In this document: piece by piece, positions 15,671-24,403 of the stretch
How the letters are laid out: every line of letters begins with the position of its first letter
Numbering within the stretch: position 1 is the first letter of the stretch
From: Microbacteriaceae bacterium PS02343
GTDB taxonomy: Bacteria; Actinomycetota; Actinomycetes; Actinomycetales; Microbacteriaceae
NCBI GenBank assembly: GCA_029959365.1
Contig: JASCOA010000017.1
Coordinates: 1 to 41,937 of the forward strand
Direction: 5' to 3'
DNA: 41,937 nucleotides
Notes under the pieces: model-generated
What the model was told of the DNA's origin: nothing
What the model saw: the letters and a program-made list of their open reading frames with translations, nothing else
The model's database searches: none
Translations under genes and position numbers: made by a program

Positions 15671-16300
15671 ATGTTCGATGAGATCAAGCGCACTCTGGCG
15701 CGGCGGCGCCTGCAGCCCGGCGACGGCCGCGCCCTCAAGCCGTTCCGCTGGTGGCAGCCGACCTCGCGCGCGCTCATGCACCTGCCGCACGAGGACGGCC
15801 ACGTCTTCACCGTCGACGTGCACCACCTGCGGTCGGACTCGGACGGCAACACGCTGGCCCGGCTCTACACCGACGGGCGCGAGAGCGCCCGCTCGCGCAT
15901 GCCCGCGCTGTTCCCGGTGCCCGGCGGCGACATCGAGGTGGCCGCGACGATGTTCGGGCTCAAGCGCTGCCACTTCGTCGCCACCGACGGCACCGAGCGC
16001 CAGCTCGAGCCCGACCCGCGCTCCGGCGAGGGTCGGCGCGCGCAGCTCGATCGCAGCCATCCGGGTCTGAGCCGATTCATCGGCGGTGCCGCGATGCTCG
16101 TGCTGCTGGGCTCGCTCGGCCTGCTGCTGCTGCAGCTCGCCGAGCAGCTGAGCGGCATCCCGCCGATCGAGCAGCGCATCGGGCGGTTCGACTCGCCGAT
16201 CGCGCTGCCCGCCGCGGTGAACATCGGGCTCACGCTGCTCGCCGCGCTCGCCAGCACCGAGCGGGCGATGCGCCTGCGCTACAACGCGCTGCTCGACTGA
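15671..16300 (+). CDS. membrane protein under a MerR-type promoter
   Basis: 209 residues, family not recognised. The N-terminal 130 residues form a soluble domain (RWWQPTSRALMHLPHEDGHV, HHLRSDSDGNTLARLY, FGLKRCHFVATDGTERQLEPD). Two membrane segments follow at about residues 138-157 and 179-195. The ATG at 15671 was chosen because it lies 6 nt after the -10 box of a MerR-type promoter, making the mRNA leaderless. An upstream ATG at 15647 would fall inside the promoter dyad. The almost identical promoter of the MerR gene at 32005-32724 suggests that this regulator controls it. Confidence 0.7.
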   Translation: MFDEIKRTLARRRLQPGDGRALKPFRWWQPTSRALMHLPHEDGHVFTVDVHHLRSDSDGNTLARLYTDGRESARSRMPALFPVPGGDIEVAATMFGLKRCHFVATDGTERQLEPDPRSGEGRRAQLDRSHPGLSRFIGGAAMLVLLGSLGLLLLQLAEQLSGIPPIEQRIGRFDSPIALPAAVNIGLTLLAALASTERAMRLRYNALLD

Positions 16301-16307
16301 GCCGAGC

Positions 16308-17393
16308 TCAGGCGCCGACCGCCGCGAGCGTCGGGTAGTCGGTGTAACCGCGGGCGTCGGGCGCGTAGAACGTCGCGGGCTCGGGGGCGTTCTCCTGCGC
16401 ATCCGCCCGCCAGCGCGCGACGAGGTCGGGGTTCGCGATCGCTGCACGACCGACGGCGACGGCGTCGACGACGCCCTCCTCGACGAGCGCGCTCGCCTCC
16501 TCGCGGGTCGTCTGCGCCGAGAAGCCCGAGTTGCCGATGAGCGGTGCGCCGATGGACGAGCGGATGCGCTGCACCAGCTCGCCGCGCAGGTCGGCCTGCA
16601 GCACGTCGACGAAGGCGAGGCCGAGCGGGGCGAGCCCCTCGGCGACGGCCGCGTAGGTGGCCGCGGTCTCGTCGGCGTCGGTCTCGACCGCGCCCTGGAT
16701 GTCGTGCTGCGGCGAGAGGCGGATGCCGGTGCGGTCGGCGCCGATGGCCTCGGCGACGGCGGAGACGACCTCGATGACGATGCGGGCGCGTCGCTCCGGC
16801 GAGCCGCCGTAGCCGTCCGTGCGGTGGTTGGAGGCCGGCGAGAGGAATTGGTGCAGCAGGTAGCCGTTCGCGCCGTGCAGCTCGACGGCGTCGAGACCGG
16901 CCTCGATGGCGTTGCGGGCCGCGGCGACGAAGCCGGCCACGACGTCGGGGATCTCAGCCTCCGTGAGCTCGTGCGCGACCGGGTGCTCGGCCTTGCCGCC
17001 GTCCGCGGTGCGCACCTCGCCGGGCGCGGCGAGCGCGCTGGCCGAGACGACGCGTCCCGTTCCGGTGATCGAGGGGTGCCCGATGCGGCCGCCGTGCATG
17101 ATCTGCACGGCGATGCGACCGCCGGCCGCGTGCACCGCATCCGCCACCCGCGCCCAGCCGGCGATCTGCTCGGCGGTCTCGATGCCGGGCTGGCCCATCC
17201 AGGTGCGCCCCTCGGCGAAGGGGTAGGTGCCCTCGGTGATGATGAGGCCCATGCCGGCGCGCTGCGCGTAGTGCTCGACGAGCAGGTCGTCGGGCACGCC
17301 GTGCTCCCCCGCGCGAAGGCGGGTGAGGGGTGCCATGACGACGCGGTTGTCGAGCGGGGTGCGGCCGAGGGTCAGCTGATCGAAGAGGTTCAC
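16308..17393 (-). CDS. old yellow enzyme family alkene reductase
   Basis: 361 residues from GTG at 17393. Motifs of NADH:flavin oxidoreductase/OYE proteins run in order: LGRTPLDNRVVMAPLTRLRA, VQIMHGGRIGHPS, the active-site block VELHGANGYLLHQFLSPASNHRTDGYGGS, and GNSGFSAQTTREEA near the FMN phosphate site. It binds FMN and reduces activated C=C bonds with NAD(P)H, in the manner of NemA or morphinone reductase. The length is typical. No clear ribosome binding site is seen before the GTG. It converges with the MerR-promoter membrane protein across 7 bp. Confidence 0.92.
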   Translation of the reverse strand: MNLFDQLTLGRTPLDNRVVMAPLTRLRAGEHGVPDDLLVEHYAQRAGMGLIITEGTYPFAEGRTWMGQPGIETAEQIAGWARVADAVHAAGGRIAVQIMHGGRIGHPSITGTGRVVSASALAAPGEVRTADGGKAEHPVAHELTEAEIPDVVAGFVAAARNAIEAGLDAVELHGANGYLLHQFLSPASNHRTDGYGGSPERRARIVIEVVSAVAEAIGADRTGIRLSPQHDIQGAVETDADETAATYAAVAEGLAPLGLAFVDVLQADLRGELVQRIRSSIGAPLIGNSGFSAQTTREEASALVEEGVVDAVAVGRAAIANPDLVARWRADAQENAPEPATFYAPDARGYTDYPTLAAVGA

Positions 17394-17455
17394 CCGGGGC
17401 TCAGCGCGCGGGGTGCGCCGTGCATTCCCAAGCGGAGCGGATGCGCACCGCGCGA

Positions 17456-17878
17456 TCAGCCGATGACGCCGATCGCGATGTTGACGAGCCCGATCGCCGC
17501 GAGCAGGATCCACCAGAACCGCATCGGGATGAAGAAGAAGGTCGACCGCGGCCGGCTGAAGATCTGCTCGCCCGTCTCGGGGTGCAGCATCGGCACCACG
17601 CGATGGGTGCGGGTGGCGCCGCTCTCGGTGCGCACCGGCTCGGCCAGCCGTTCGGTGAGCACCAGCGGCTTCGGCGCGTCGAGCTTGGGCAGCGCGAGCG
17701 TGCAGAACGACCAGAGCGCCCCCGCGCCGATCATGAACCCCAGCCCGATGAACAGGTTGGTGAGCGCCCCGTCGGTCGGCGAATCGGGGGCGAAGAGCCC
17801 CTTCAGACCGAACCCCATCCCCACCGACACCCCGATCGACACGAAGACGAGGATGCCCCAACGGCTCCAGATGATCAT
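17456..17878 (-). CDS. hypothetical membrane protein
   Basis: 140 residues. Two N-terminal membrane segments (about residues 4-26 and 40-60), a polar middle with VLTERLAEPVRTESGATRTHRVVPMLHPETGEQ, and a third segment near the end (WWILLAAIGLVNIAIGVIG). No family recognised. ATG at 17878 is preceded by GGGGGAGC, a strong ribosome binding site, and a TAGCGT box lies at 17925-17920. It is divergent from the small membrane protein at 18032-18352 and lies 62 nt ahead of the OYE gene on the same strand. Confidence 0.7.
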   Translation of the reverse strand: MIIWSRWGILVFVSIGVSVGMGFGLKGLFAPDSPTDGALTNLFIGLGFMIGAGALWSFCTLALPKLDAPKPLVLTERLAEPVRTESGATRTHRVVPMLHPETGEQIFSRPRSTFFFIPMRFWWILLAAIGLVNIAIGVIG

Positions 17879-18031
17879 GTTGCTCCCCCTGCTCGCCCCC
17901 TGCTGTTCCCTCGTCGCCGACGCTACGCGCCGCGGCGCCGTCGGTCGATGGGCAGGGGTGCCCGTGCGACTCGCACCACGCCTCCAGGCGCTGCGGCGGG
18001 AGCGCACACCCGCAGTCGGCAGGCTGTCCGG

Positions 18032-18352
18032 ATGATCGACACGCCCGTCTCGAAGGACCGTCGGCAGATCGCCGCCGTGCTCTGCGCGTCCGCCGCTCTG
18101 CTGCCGCTCGTCGCTCTGACCGGCGTCTGGCTGCAGCTGCTGCTGACCCTCGAGGGCGGCGACCGCGTCGCCCTGCTGAACCCGCTCGTCGGCTTCGGCG
18201 TCAGCGGCCTGCTCTGGCTGGCGCTCGCGGTGATCGGCCTCGTGCTGGGGCGGCGCTCGTCGCGGCCCCGGCTGCCGACCGGGCTCGCGATCGCGGCCCT
18301 CGCGGTCTTCGCGGGCGGCCTCGTGCTGGCGGCCGTGACGCTGACGATCTGA
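18032..18352 (+). CDS. small hypothetical membrane protein
   Basis: 106 residues. Three hydrophobic segments at about residues 13-38, 49-72 and 83-104 are separated by short polar turns (RRSSRPRLPT). DUF4190-like by general look only, so no family is claimed. A CAGGCT hexamer ends 6 nt before the ATG, suggesting a leaderless transcript. It converges with the DUF805 gene across 9 bp. Confidence 0.65.
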   Translation: MIDTPVSKDRRQIAAVLCASAALLPLVALTGVWLQLLLTLEGGDRVALLNPLVGFGVSGLLWLALAVIGLVLGRRSSRPRLPTGLAIAALAVFAGGLVLAAVTLTI

Positions 18353-18361
18353 GCGCTCGGC

Positions 18362-18826
18362 TCAGGCGGCGGGCCGATCGAAGCGCGCGCCCGCGGGGTT
18401 CGGCCCGAGCAGGGTGAAGACGAAGAGCACGATGCCGCCGAAGGGCACGAAGGTCAACAGGATGAACCAGGCGGAGTAGTTCGCGTCGTGCAGCCGACGG
18501 GCCAGTAACGCCAAGCTCGGCACGATCGTGGCGAGGAACCAGGCGCCTGTGATGATGAGGGCGACCACGGTGAGCGGCGGGATCGTGGAGGAACGGCCCT
18601 CCGGACCGAGCGCGATGAGCACGCTGAGCGCGGGCAGCGCCGCCGCGACGACGTTGAGCACGACGAGGATCAGCGAGACCCACCAGTACTCGCTGCGGCT
18701 GGCGCGGCCGGAGAAGTCGGCGTACCTGCGCCAGAAGCGCGAGAAGGCCTGGGCGGCGTTCGCCCCGTAGAGCGGGGCGTGCAGCGACGGGGTCGCGGGG
18801 GTCGGCGTGGTCGTGTCGTACGTCAT
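18362..18826 (-). CDS. DUF805 family membrane protein
   Basis: 154 residues. A Thr/Pro-rich N-terminus is followed by FSRFWRRYADFSGRASRSEYWW, the DUF805 signature before the first membrane helix. Further helices and the conserved ALLARRLHDANYSAW (the xxRRLHDxxxSxW motif) follow. The FVPFGGIVLFVFTLLGPNP ending is typical. DUF805 proteins are small integral membrane proteins of unknown role. CTGGAGCACCGG precedes the ATG and a TAGCGT box lies at 18870-18865, giving a short leader. Confidence 0.88.
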   Translation of the reverse strand: MTYDTTTPTPATPSLHAPLYGANAAQAFSRFWRRYADFSGRASRSEYWWVSLILVVLNVVAAALPALSVLIALGPEGRSSTIPPLTVVALIITGAWFLATIVPSLALLARRLHDANYSAWFILLTFVPFGGIVLFVFTLLGPNPAGARFDRPAA

Positions 18827-18980
18827 CCGGTGCTCCAGTGATTGCGCGGCTCGGCGGAGCACCGACGCTACTGCGGCCGGCGGCCGCGGTCGATGGGCAG
18901 CGGTGCCCTCGCCGCCTCGCGACGGCGCTCCGCCCCAGCCGACCCTGTCCATCCGCACCGTTCGCTGCCAGCTGCGCGCC

Positions 18981-19025
18981 TTGACCGCGCCCCGCGCCAG
19001 CGCCCATCCTGATCGTTACAACGAT
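18981..19025 (+). promoter_or_regulatory. promoter with LacI-type operator for the GH127 gene
   Basis: TTGACC at 18981-18986 and CATCCT at 19005-19010 (18-bp spacer) form a plausible promoter. Two base pairs downstream lies the palindrome ATCGTTACAACGAT at 19012-19025, two 6-bp arms around AC, covering the expected transcript start. The form resembles LacI-family operators. No LacI-type gene is in the window, so its regulator would act from elsewhere. Confidence 0.6.
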
Positions 19026-19042
19026 GTAGGCCTGGAGGCTCG

Positions 19043-20965
19043 ATGACGACCACCACGACGACCGCCGCGAGCCCCGGGCCCGTCGCCCCGAGCACGCCCG
19101 CCCACTCGACCCTGCATCCGCTCGGGCACGACGCCGTGACGCTCACCGGCGGCTTCCTCGCCGACTGGCAGCGCACGAATCGCGAGGGCACCATCCCGCA
19201 CGCGGTCGCGCAGCTCGAGACATCCGGCGCGCTCGACAACCTGCGCCGCATCACCGGCGAGCACGACGGCGGGTTCGTCGGCTTCTGGTTCGCGGACTCC
19301 GACGTCTACAAGACGCTCGAGGCGATCGGATGGGAGGCCGGGCGCAGCGACGTCGGCGAGCTGATGCCGTTCGTCGAGTCGACGATCGATCTGCTCGCTC
19401 GCGCGCAGGACGACGACGGCTACCTGAACTCGCACTTCCAGGTCGACCGACCCGAGCGCGAGCTGCTCGAGCTGCGCTGGAGCCACGAGCTCTACTGCCT
19501 CGGCCACCTGCTGCAGGCCGGCGTCGCCTGGTCGCGGTCGGTCGGCCGGCTCGACCTGCTGCAGATCGGGCTGCGCTTCGCCGAGCTCGTCGAGCAGCGC
19601 TTCGGCGAGGGCGGCGTCGACATGGTCGACGGCCACCCCGAGATCGAGACGGCCCTCGTGGAGGTGTTCCGCGAGACCGACGACGAGCGCTGGCTGCGGC
19701 TCGCACGGCGCTTCGTCGATCTGCGCGGCCGCGGTCTGCTCGGCGAGGACGCGATGGGGGCGCAGTACTACCAGGACCACCAGCCGGTGCGCGAGGTGCG
19801 CGACGCGACCGGCCACGCCGTGCGCCAGCTCTACCTGGCCGCGGGCGTCGCCGACGTCGTCGCCGAGACGGGCGATCCCGAGCTGCTCGAGGCGCTCGAG
19901 CGGCTCTGGTCGAGCGTGCACGAGCGCAAGCAGTACGTGAGCGGCGGGCTCGGTTCGCGGCACCGCGACGAGGCGTTCGGCGACGCCTACGAGCTGCCGC
20001 CGGACCGCGCCTACGCCGAGACCTGCGCGGCCATCGCGAACCTGCACTGGAACTGGCGGATGCTGCTGCTCACCGGGCTCGGCCGGCACGCCGACGAGAT
20101 GGAGCGCGGCCTCTACAACGCCATCGCCGTCTCGACGGCGGTCGGCGGCTGCGCCTTCACCTACGCGAACCCGCTGCACCTGCGCAGCGACGCGGCCGGC
20201 GGCGGCGAGAACGCGCCCACCCGGCGCCAGCCGTGGTTCCGCTGCGCCTGCTGCCCGCCGAACCTCGCCCGGCTCGTCGCCTCGCTGCACGACTACATCG
20301 CCACGACCACGGACGACGGCCTGCAGCTGCACCTCTTCGCCGACGCGACGATCGCGCTGCCCGGCGGCGGCACCGCCACGGTGCGCACCGACTACCCGTG
20401 GGACGGCCGCGTCGAGATCGCCTTCGACGAGCCCTTCACCGGTGAGCTGCAGCTGCGCCGGCCCGGGTGGGCGCGCGGCGCCGCGGTCACCGTGAACGGC
20501 CGCGACGGGCGAGCGGATGCGCGCGACGGCTACCTCGTGATCGACGGCTCCGAGCATCCGCTCTCCAGCGTCGTGCTCGAGCTGCCCATGGAGCCCGAGG
20601 TGATCCGCCCGCACCCGCGCATCGACGCCGTGCGCGGTTGCGTCGCGATCGCGCGCGGACCCGTGCTCTACGCGATCGAGCAGGCCGACCTGCCCGAGGG
20701 CGTGCTGAGCGACGACGTCGTGGTGCCCGAGGCGCCCGAGGTGCGGCTCGCCGGCGTCGACCCGGTGCTGGGGCAACGGCTGCTGGTTGCTGGCGCGCGC
20801 GTGCGCGGCGGGCACCGGCACGAGCTGTACCGCAGCTCGCCCAGCGCGCGATCGGATGCGGGCTACGCCCCGTCGAGCTCGGCGTTCGGCCTGATCGCGG
20901 TGCCCTACCACCGCTGGGGCAACCGGGCGGCGGGCGGCATGCGGGTGTGGCTGCCGACGCGCTGA
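19043..20965 (+). CDS. GH127 beta-L-arabinofuranosidase
   Basis: 640 residues, typical of glycoside hydrolase family 127 (DUF1680). The catalytic zinc-thiolate set of the Bifidobacterium HypBA1 type is present: Glu326 and Cys328 in AETCAA, Cys403 (nucleophile) and Cys404 in CACCPPN, and Glu310 in HRDEAFGD as the probable acid/base, all at the expected relative spacing. There is no signal peptide, so it acts in the cytoplasm, releasing L-arabinose from short arabino-oligosaccharides. GGAGG lies 5 nt before the ATG. No arabinose transporter or metabolism gene is adjacent. The operator upstream suggests sugar-dependent repression. Confidence 0.92.
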   Translation: MTTTTTTAASPGPVAPSTPAHSTLHPLGHDAVTLTGGFLADWQRTNREGTIPHAVAQLETSGALDNLRRITGEHDGGFVGFWFADSDVYKTLEAIGWEAGRSDVGELMPFVESTIDLLARAQDDDGYLNSHFQVDRPERELLELRWSHELYCLGHLLQAGVAWSRSVGRLDLLQIGLRFAELVEQRFGEGGVDMVDGHPEIETALVEVFRETDDERWLRLARRFVDLRGRGLLGEDAMGAQYYQDHQPVREVRDATGHAVRQLYLAAGVADVVAETGDPELLEALERLWSSVHERKQYVSGGLGSRHRDEAFGDAYELPPDRAYAETCAAIANLHWNWRMLLLTGLGRHADEMERGLYNAIAVSTAVGGCAFTYANPLHLRSDAAGGGENAPTRRQPWFRCACCPPNLARLVASLHDYIATTTDDGLQLHLFADATIALPGGGTATVRTDYPWDGRVEIAFDEPFTGELQLRRPGWARGAAVTVNGRDGRADARDGYLVIDGSEHPLSSVVLELPMEPEVIRPHPRIDAVRGCVAIARGPVLYAIEQADLPEGVLSDDVVVPEAPEVRLAGVDPVLGQRLLVAGARVRGGHRHELYRSSPSARSDAGYAPSSSAFGLIAVPYHRWGNRAAGGMRVWLPTR

Positions 20966-20966
20966 G

Positions 20967-22067
20967 TCAGCCCTCGGCGAGCGCCAGCCCGTGCGCCTGG
21001 GCGACGCCCGCGTTGGTGACCGCGCCGGCACGGGCGTTGAGGCCCGCGGCGAGCGCGGGGTCGGCGGCGAGCGCCGCGTCGACGCCGCGCTCAGCCAACG
21101 CGATCACGTACGGCAGCGTCGCGTTGGTGAGCGCTCGGGTCGAGGTCTCCGGCACGGCACCGGGCATGTTCGCCACGCAGTAGTAGACCGTGTCGTGCAC
21201 CGCGAAGGTCGGCGCGTCGTGGGTGGTGGGCCGCGAGCCCTCGAAGCAGCCGCCCTGGTCGATCGCGATGTCGACCAGCACCGCGCCGGCCTTCATGCCG
21301 CGCACCATCCGGTCGGTGACGAGCTTGGGTGCCGCGGCGCCGGGGATGAGCACCGAGCCGATCACGAGATCGGCGTCGGCGAGCTGCGCCGCGATCTCGT
21401 AGGCCGAGGAGGTGCGGGTATGGATGCGGCCGCCGAAGCGGATGTCGAGCTCGCGCAGGCGCGGGATCGAGATGTCGATCATGGTCACGTCGGCACCCAT
21501 GCCGAGCGCGTTCGCCGCGGCGTGCTCGCCGGCGACGCCGCCGCCGATGACGACGACCTTCGACTTCGGAGCACCGGGCACGCCGCCCAGCAGCTTGCCG
21601 CGACCGCCCGCGGCGCGCATCAGGTGGTACGCGCCGACCTGGGCGGAGAGCCGCCCCGCGACCTCGCTCATCGGCGAGAGCAGCGGCAGCTGGCGGTTCG
21701 GCAGCTGCACGGTCTCGTAGGCGATCGCGGTGCTGCCGGCGGCGAGCAGCGCGTCGGTGAGCGGTCGGTCGGCGGCGAGGTGCAGGTAGGTGAACAGGGC
21801 CAGGTCGGGACGCAGGAACGGGTACTCGTCCGCGACCGGCTCCTTGACCTTGAGCAGCAGCTCCGCGGCGGCCCAGGTCTGCTCGGCCGTCTCCGGCAGT
21901 GTCGCCCCGGCGAGTCGGAACTCGTCGTCGGCGATGCCCGATCCGACGCCGGCGCCGGCCTGCACGAGCACCTCGTGCCCCCGGGCGACGAGCTCGTGCA
22001 CGCCGGCGGGCGTGATGGCGACGCGGAACTCGTTGTTCTTGATCTCGGTGGGGACGCCGATGCGCAT
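20967..22067 (-). CDS. ald: alanine dehydrogenase
   Basis: 366 residues, usual length. [20 protein letters not shown] opens the protein as in all alanine dehydrogenases. Other features are [20 protein letters not shown] with the catalytic His, the NAD motif [25 protein letters not shown], and [18 protein letters not shown] with the catalytic Asp. It interconverts L-alanine and pyruvate plus ammonia with NAD. It converges with the GH127 gene with one base between stop codons. In mycobacteria such genes are controlled by an Lrp-type activator (AldR), and an AT-rich dyad lies upstream here. Confidence 0.96.
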   Translation of the reverse strand: MRIGVPTEIKNNEFRVAITPAGVHELVARGHEVLVQAGAGVGSGIADDEFRLAGATLPETAEQTWAAAELLLKVKEPVADEYPFLRPDLALFTYLHLAADRPLTDALLAAGSTAIAYETVQLPNRQLPLLSPMSEVAGRLSAQVGAYHLMRAAGGRGKLLGGVPGAPKSKVVVIGGGVAGEHAAANALGMGADVTMIDISIPRLRELDIRFGGRIHTRTSSAYEIAAQLADADLVIGSVLIPGAAAPKLVTDRMVRGMKAGAVLVDIAIDQGGCFEGSRPTTHDAPTFAVHDTVYYCVANMPGAVPETSTRALTNATLPYVIALAERGVDAALAADPALAAGLNARAGAVTNAGVAQAHGLALAEG

Positions 22068-22152
22068 GAGGGCTCCGATGCTCGGATGCTGGACCGGCGA
22101 GGCGTTCGCCGAATGCCCCCATTCACGCAGCTTCTTCGCCGGAACGCACCAG

Positions 22153-22168
22153 TTGCCGAATATTCACC
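22153..22168 (-). promoter_or_regulatory. possible Lrp/AldR-type site upstream of ald
   Basis: GAATATTC (22158-22165) is a perfect 8-bp palindrome within TTGCCGAATATTCACC, an AT-rich island in a very GC-rich region about 90 bp upstream of the ald ATG. Alanine dehydrogenase genes in related bacteria are commonly controlled by Lrp/AsnC proteins that bind such sites. No regulator gene is next to it. Confidence 0.35.
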
Positions 22169-22226
22169 CTCTCAGGCTGCTCGTTTCGCGGGCGCTCTTC
22201 GGAGGCATCGCCCTCCCGCGTCACCG

Positions 22227-22245
22227 CGCCGAAGCTCCTTCGGCG
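22227..22245 (-). terminator. hairpin terminator of the alpha/beta hydrolase gene
   Basis: CGCCGAAG-CTC-CTTCGGCG, 8-bp perfect stem with a 3-nt loop, immediately after the stop codon of the hydrolase gene on the minus strand. No T tract. Confidence 0.6.
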
Positions 22246-22246
22246 A

Positions 22247-22987
22247 TCAGCCCAGGAAGGCGAGCAGCTCCGCGGTCATGGACTCGCGGGCCTCCTCGGC
22301 CGGGATCGTCGCCTCGCCGTCGCCCGACTGCGCGCCGTAGGCGCCGAACTGGGCGTGGTTCATGCCGGCGATCTCGACGAAGGTCGCGTCCGCCGGCAGC
22401 AGGGCCGCCGCGTCCTCGATCTTCTCGGGAGTGCTCAGGCCGTCCTCGCCGCCGCCGATCGAGAGCACGTCGAGGTCGGCGCCCGAGAGGTCGACCGAGC
22501 AGTACGAGCCGAACAGGACGAGGGCGTCGACCGCATCCGCCTCGTCGGCCGCGTACTGGCAGGCGCGCACGCCGCCGAGCGAGTGGCCGCCCACGGCCCA
22601 GTCGTCCACCTCGGGCGCCAGCGCCGTGTAGGTGCCGAGGCCGCGGATCTCGAGGATCGCGAAGTTCAGCGCCGGATGCGTGATGACGACCGTGTACCCG
22701 GCGTCGACGAGCGGCTGCAGGGTCCACTCGTAGGCCGCGGCCTCGACGCGCGCGCCCGGCACGAAGACGAGCCCCCGACCGTTGGATGCGCCGGTCGGCT
22801 CGAGCAGGATCGCCTCGGGGTCGTTCGTGACGCTGATCGCAGGGTCGGCGTCGACCTCGGCGGTGCGGTCCGCCTCGGCCCGCATGGGGAACGAGGCCCA
22901 GATGACGAAGCCGATGACGGCGATCACGAGTAGCGCGGCGAGACCGACGAGGGACCAGCCGACGACGCGGCGCGTGTGCTTCATCAT
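22247..22987 (-). CDS. membrane-anchored alpha/beta hydrolase
   Basis: 246 residues. A single N-terminal membrane segment (about residues 9-31) is followed by a hydrolase domain with the nucleophile elbow GGHSLGG, then LFGSYCSVDLSGADLDVLSIGG holding a candidate acid, and EIAGMNHAQFGAYG with the catalytic His. Similar proteins are annotated as alpha/beta hydrolase or chlorophyllase-like. The substrate is unknown. The membrane segment without a lipobox suggests an anchored extracellular enzyme. Two adjacent ATG codons (22987, 22984) are possible starts; no strong ribosome binding site is seen. Confidence 0.8.
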   Translation of the reverse strand: MMKHTRRVVGWSLVGLAALLVIAVIGFVIWASFPMRAEADRTAEVDADPAISVTNDPEAILLEPTGASNGRGLVFVPGARVEAAAYEWTLQPLVDAGYTVVITHPALNFAILEIRGLGTYTALAPEVDDWAVGGHSLGGVRACQYAADEADAVDALVLFGSYCSVDLSGADLDVLSIGGGEDGLSTPEKIEDAAALLPADATFVEIAGMNHAQFGAYGAQSGDGEATIPAEEARESMTAELLAFLG

Positions 22988-23111
22988 TTCATTAAGCAAC
23001 TTAGCGAATCCAGCTTGGGAGCGAGGCGTGAGTGTTCGCGTGGCGAACCATCGTTCTCTAGCCTCGAGGAATCCACACCGCAGCGAAGCATCCAGGAGAA
23101 CCACCCCGCCG

Positions 23112-23744
23112 ATGAGCACCCCCATCGAGACCGCGGGCCGAGGCGATCTCACGGCGGTCGCGAACGTGCTGGCCGAGGCGCTCGTCGACGACCCCGTGTA
23201 CGCCGACATCCTCGCCCCCGGCGGTGACCGGTTCGTGGCGCTGCGCCGCTTCCTCACCGCCTACCTGCGCTCGACGCCGCCGAGCAGGCTCGCCGTCGAC
23301 CTGGTGCGCGACGAGACCGGCGCGGTCCTCGGCGCAGCGGTGTGGGAGCGCTCGGAGGTCGGGCGCGACAGCGCGCTCCTGGCGCAGATCCCCTACGCGG
23401 TGCGCTTCCTCGTGGCGCTCGGCCCGCGCGGCGTGCTGCGCGCCTACCGCGTGCAGCACGCGCTCGAGCGGTTCCGCCCCGTGGAGCCGCACTGGTACCT
23501 GATGACCTGCGGGGTGCGCACCGATGCGCAGGGGGCCGGAGTCGGCGGCGATCTGCTGCGGTATCGGCTGCGCCAGCTCGACGACGAGGGCTCTGCGGCG
23601 TACCTCGAGTCGACGACGTCGGACGACCGGCGCCTGTTCGATGCGCTCGGCTTCGTGCCCGGCGCGATGATCCAGGGCCTGCCGACGGCCCGACCGACGG
23701 CGATGTTCCGCACCCCGGCCCGACGGGCTCGGCGGAGCGGCTAG
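23112..23744 (+). CDS. GNAT family N-acetyltransferase (first of a tandem pair)
   Basis: 210 residues. The acetyl-CoA-binding block is visible as TCGVRTDAQGAGVGGDLLRYRL (R/Q-x-x-G-x-G/A type), followed by AAYLESTTSDDRRLFDALGFV, the usual C-terminal strand-helix. This form (EPHWYL, LEST, ALGF) is that of GNATs related to puromycin-type acetyltransferases. The substrate is unknown. AGGAG lies about 12 nt before the ATG, and TAGCCT at 23059-23064 is a likely -10 box. The next gene begins 2 nt after its stop and encodes a paralogue. Confidence 0.82.
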   Translation: MSTPIETAGRGDLTAVANVLAEALVDDPVYADILAPGGDRFVALRRFLTAYLRSTPPSRLAVDLVRDETGAVLGAAVWERSEVGRDSALLAQIPYAVRFLVALGPRGVLRAYRVQHALERFRPVEPHWYLMTCGVRTDAQGAGVGGDLLRYRLRQLDDEGSAAYLESTTSDDRRLFDALGFVPGAMIQGLPTARPTAMFRTPARRARRSG

Positions 23745-23746
23745 CC

Positions 23747-24364
23747 GTGATCGTGATCGAACCGGCGGGATCCGCCGACCTCCCGCGCGTCGCCGAGGTG
23801 CTCGCGCTCACCCTCGCCGCCGACCCGGTGTTCGCGCAGATCGTGCCGCAGGGGCCGCAGCGCACCGAGACGCTGCGCGCCTTCTTCGAGGTGTACGTGC
23901 GCTCGTACGCCGGGCAGGGCCGGGCGCTCGAGGTCGCGCGCGACGAGACGGGCGGGATCGTGGGCGCCGCGGCCTGGTCGTTCCGCGCGGCCGGCGCCTA
24001 CTCGCCCTTCGAGCACACCGCGCTCGTGCTCGGCTACGTCAAGGCGCTCGGCGTAGGGCGCCTCATCCCGCCGTACCAGCTCTGGCAGAGCATCGAGCGG
24101 CGGCGCCCGCACAGCGCGCACTGGTGGCTCTCGGCGGTCGGCGTGCTCGCCGCCCACCGCGACCGCGGCGTCGGCAGCGCGCTGCTCGAGCACCGGTTGG
24201 CGGCAGCGGATGCGGCCGGCGAGGACAGCTACGTCGAGTCGTCGACGAGCGCCGACCGGCGGCTCTTCGCCCGGCTCGGCTTCGTCGGGCAGAAGGACCG
24301 GCGCGGGCACGAGTCCGCCTCCATGCACCGGCTGCCTGCGCAGCGCCGGGTGCGGCGGGACTAG
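23747..24364 (+). CDS. GNAT family N-acetyltransferase (second of a tandem pair)
   Basis: 205 residues from GTG at 23747, with GGCGGAG about 9 nt upstream inside the end of the previous gene. GVLAAHRDRGVGSALLEHRL is the acetyl-CoA motif, and SYVESSTSADRRLFARLGFV parallels the first copy. The two proteins align along their whole length (HWWLSAVGV against HWYLMTCGV), so they arose by tandem duplication and have since diverged. Translation is probably coupled. Substrates are unknown; GTG at 23753 is an alternative start. Confidence 0.82.
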   Translation: MIVIEPAGSADLPRVAEVLALTLAADPVFAQIVPQGPQRTETLRAFFEVYVRSYAGQGRALEVARDETGGIVGAAAWSFRAAGAYSPFEHTALVLGYVKALGVGRLIPPYQLWQSIERRRPHSAHWWLSAVGVLAAHRDRGVGSALLEHRLAAADAAGEDSYVESSTSADRRLFARLGFVGQKDRRGHESASMHRLPAQRRVRRD

Positions 24365-24403
24365 CGGGCGCGACCCGCCCGACCGCGGACGCGGCGGGAC
24401 GAG

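Noticed and set aside
15647-15673. ATG at 15647 as the start of the membrane protein under the MerR-type promoter.
   Set aside because: It lies within the promoter dyad upstream of the -10 box, so it would not be transcribed from that promoter. The ATG at 15671 fits.
23112-24364. The two adjacent acetyltransferase genes as a single frameshifted gene.
   Set aside because: Each has a full acetyl-CoA motif, its own start with a ribosome binding site and a proper length. They are tandem paralogues.
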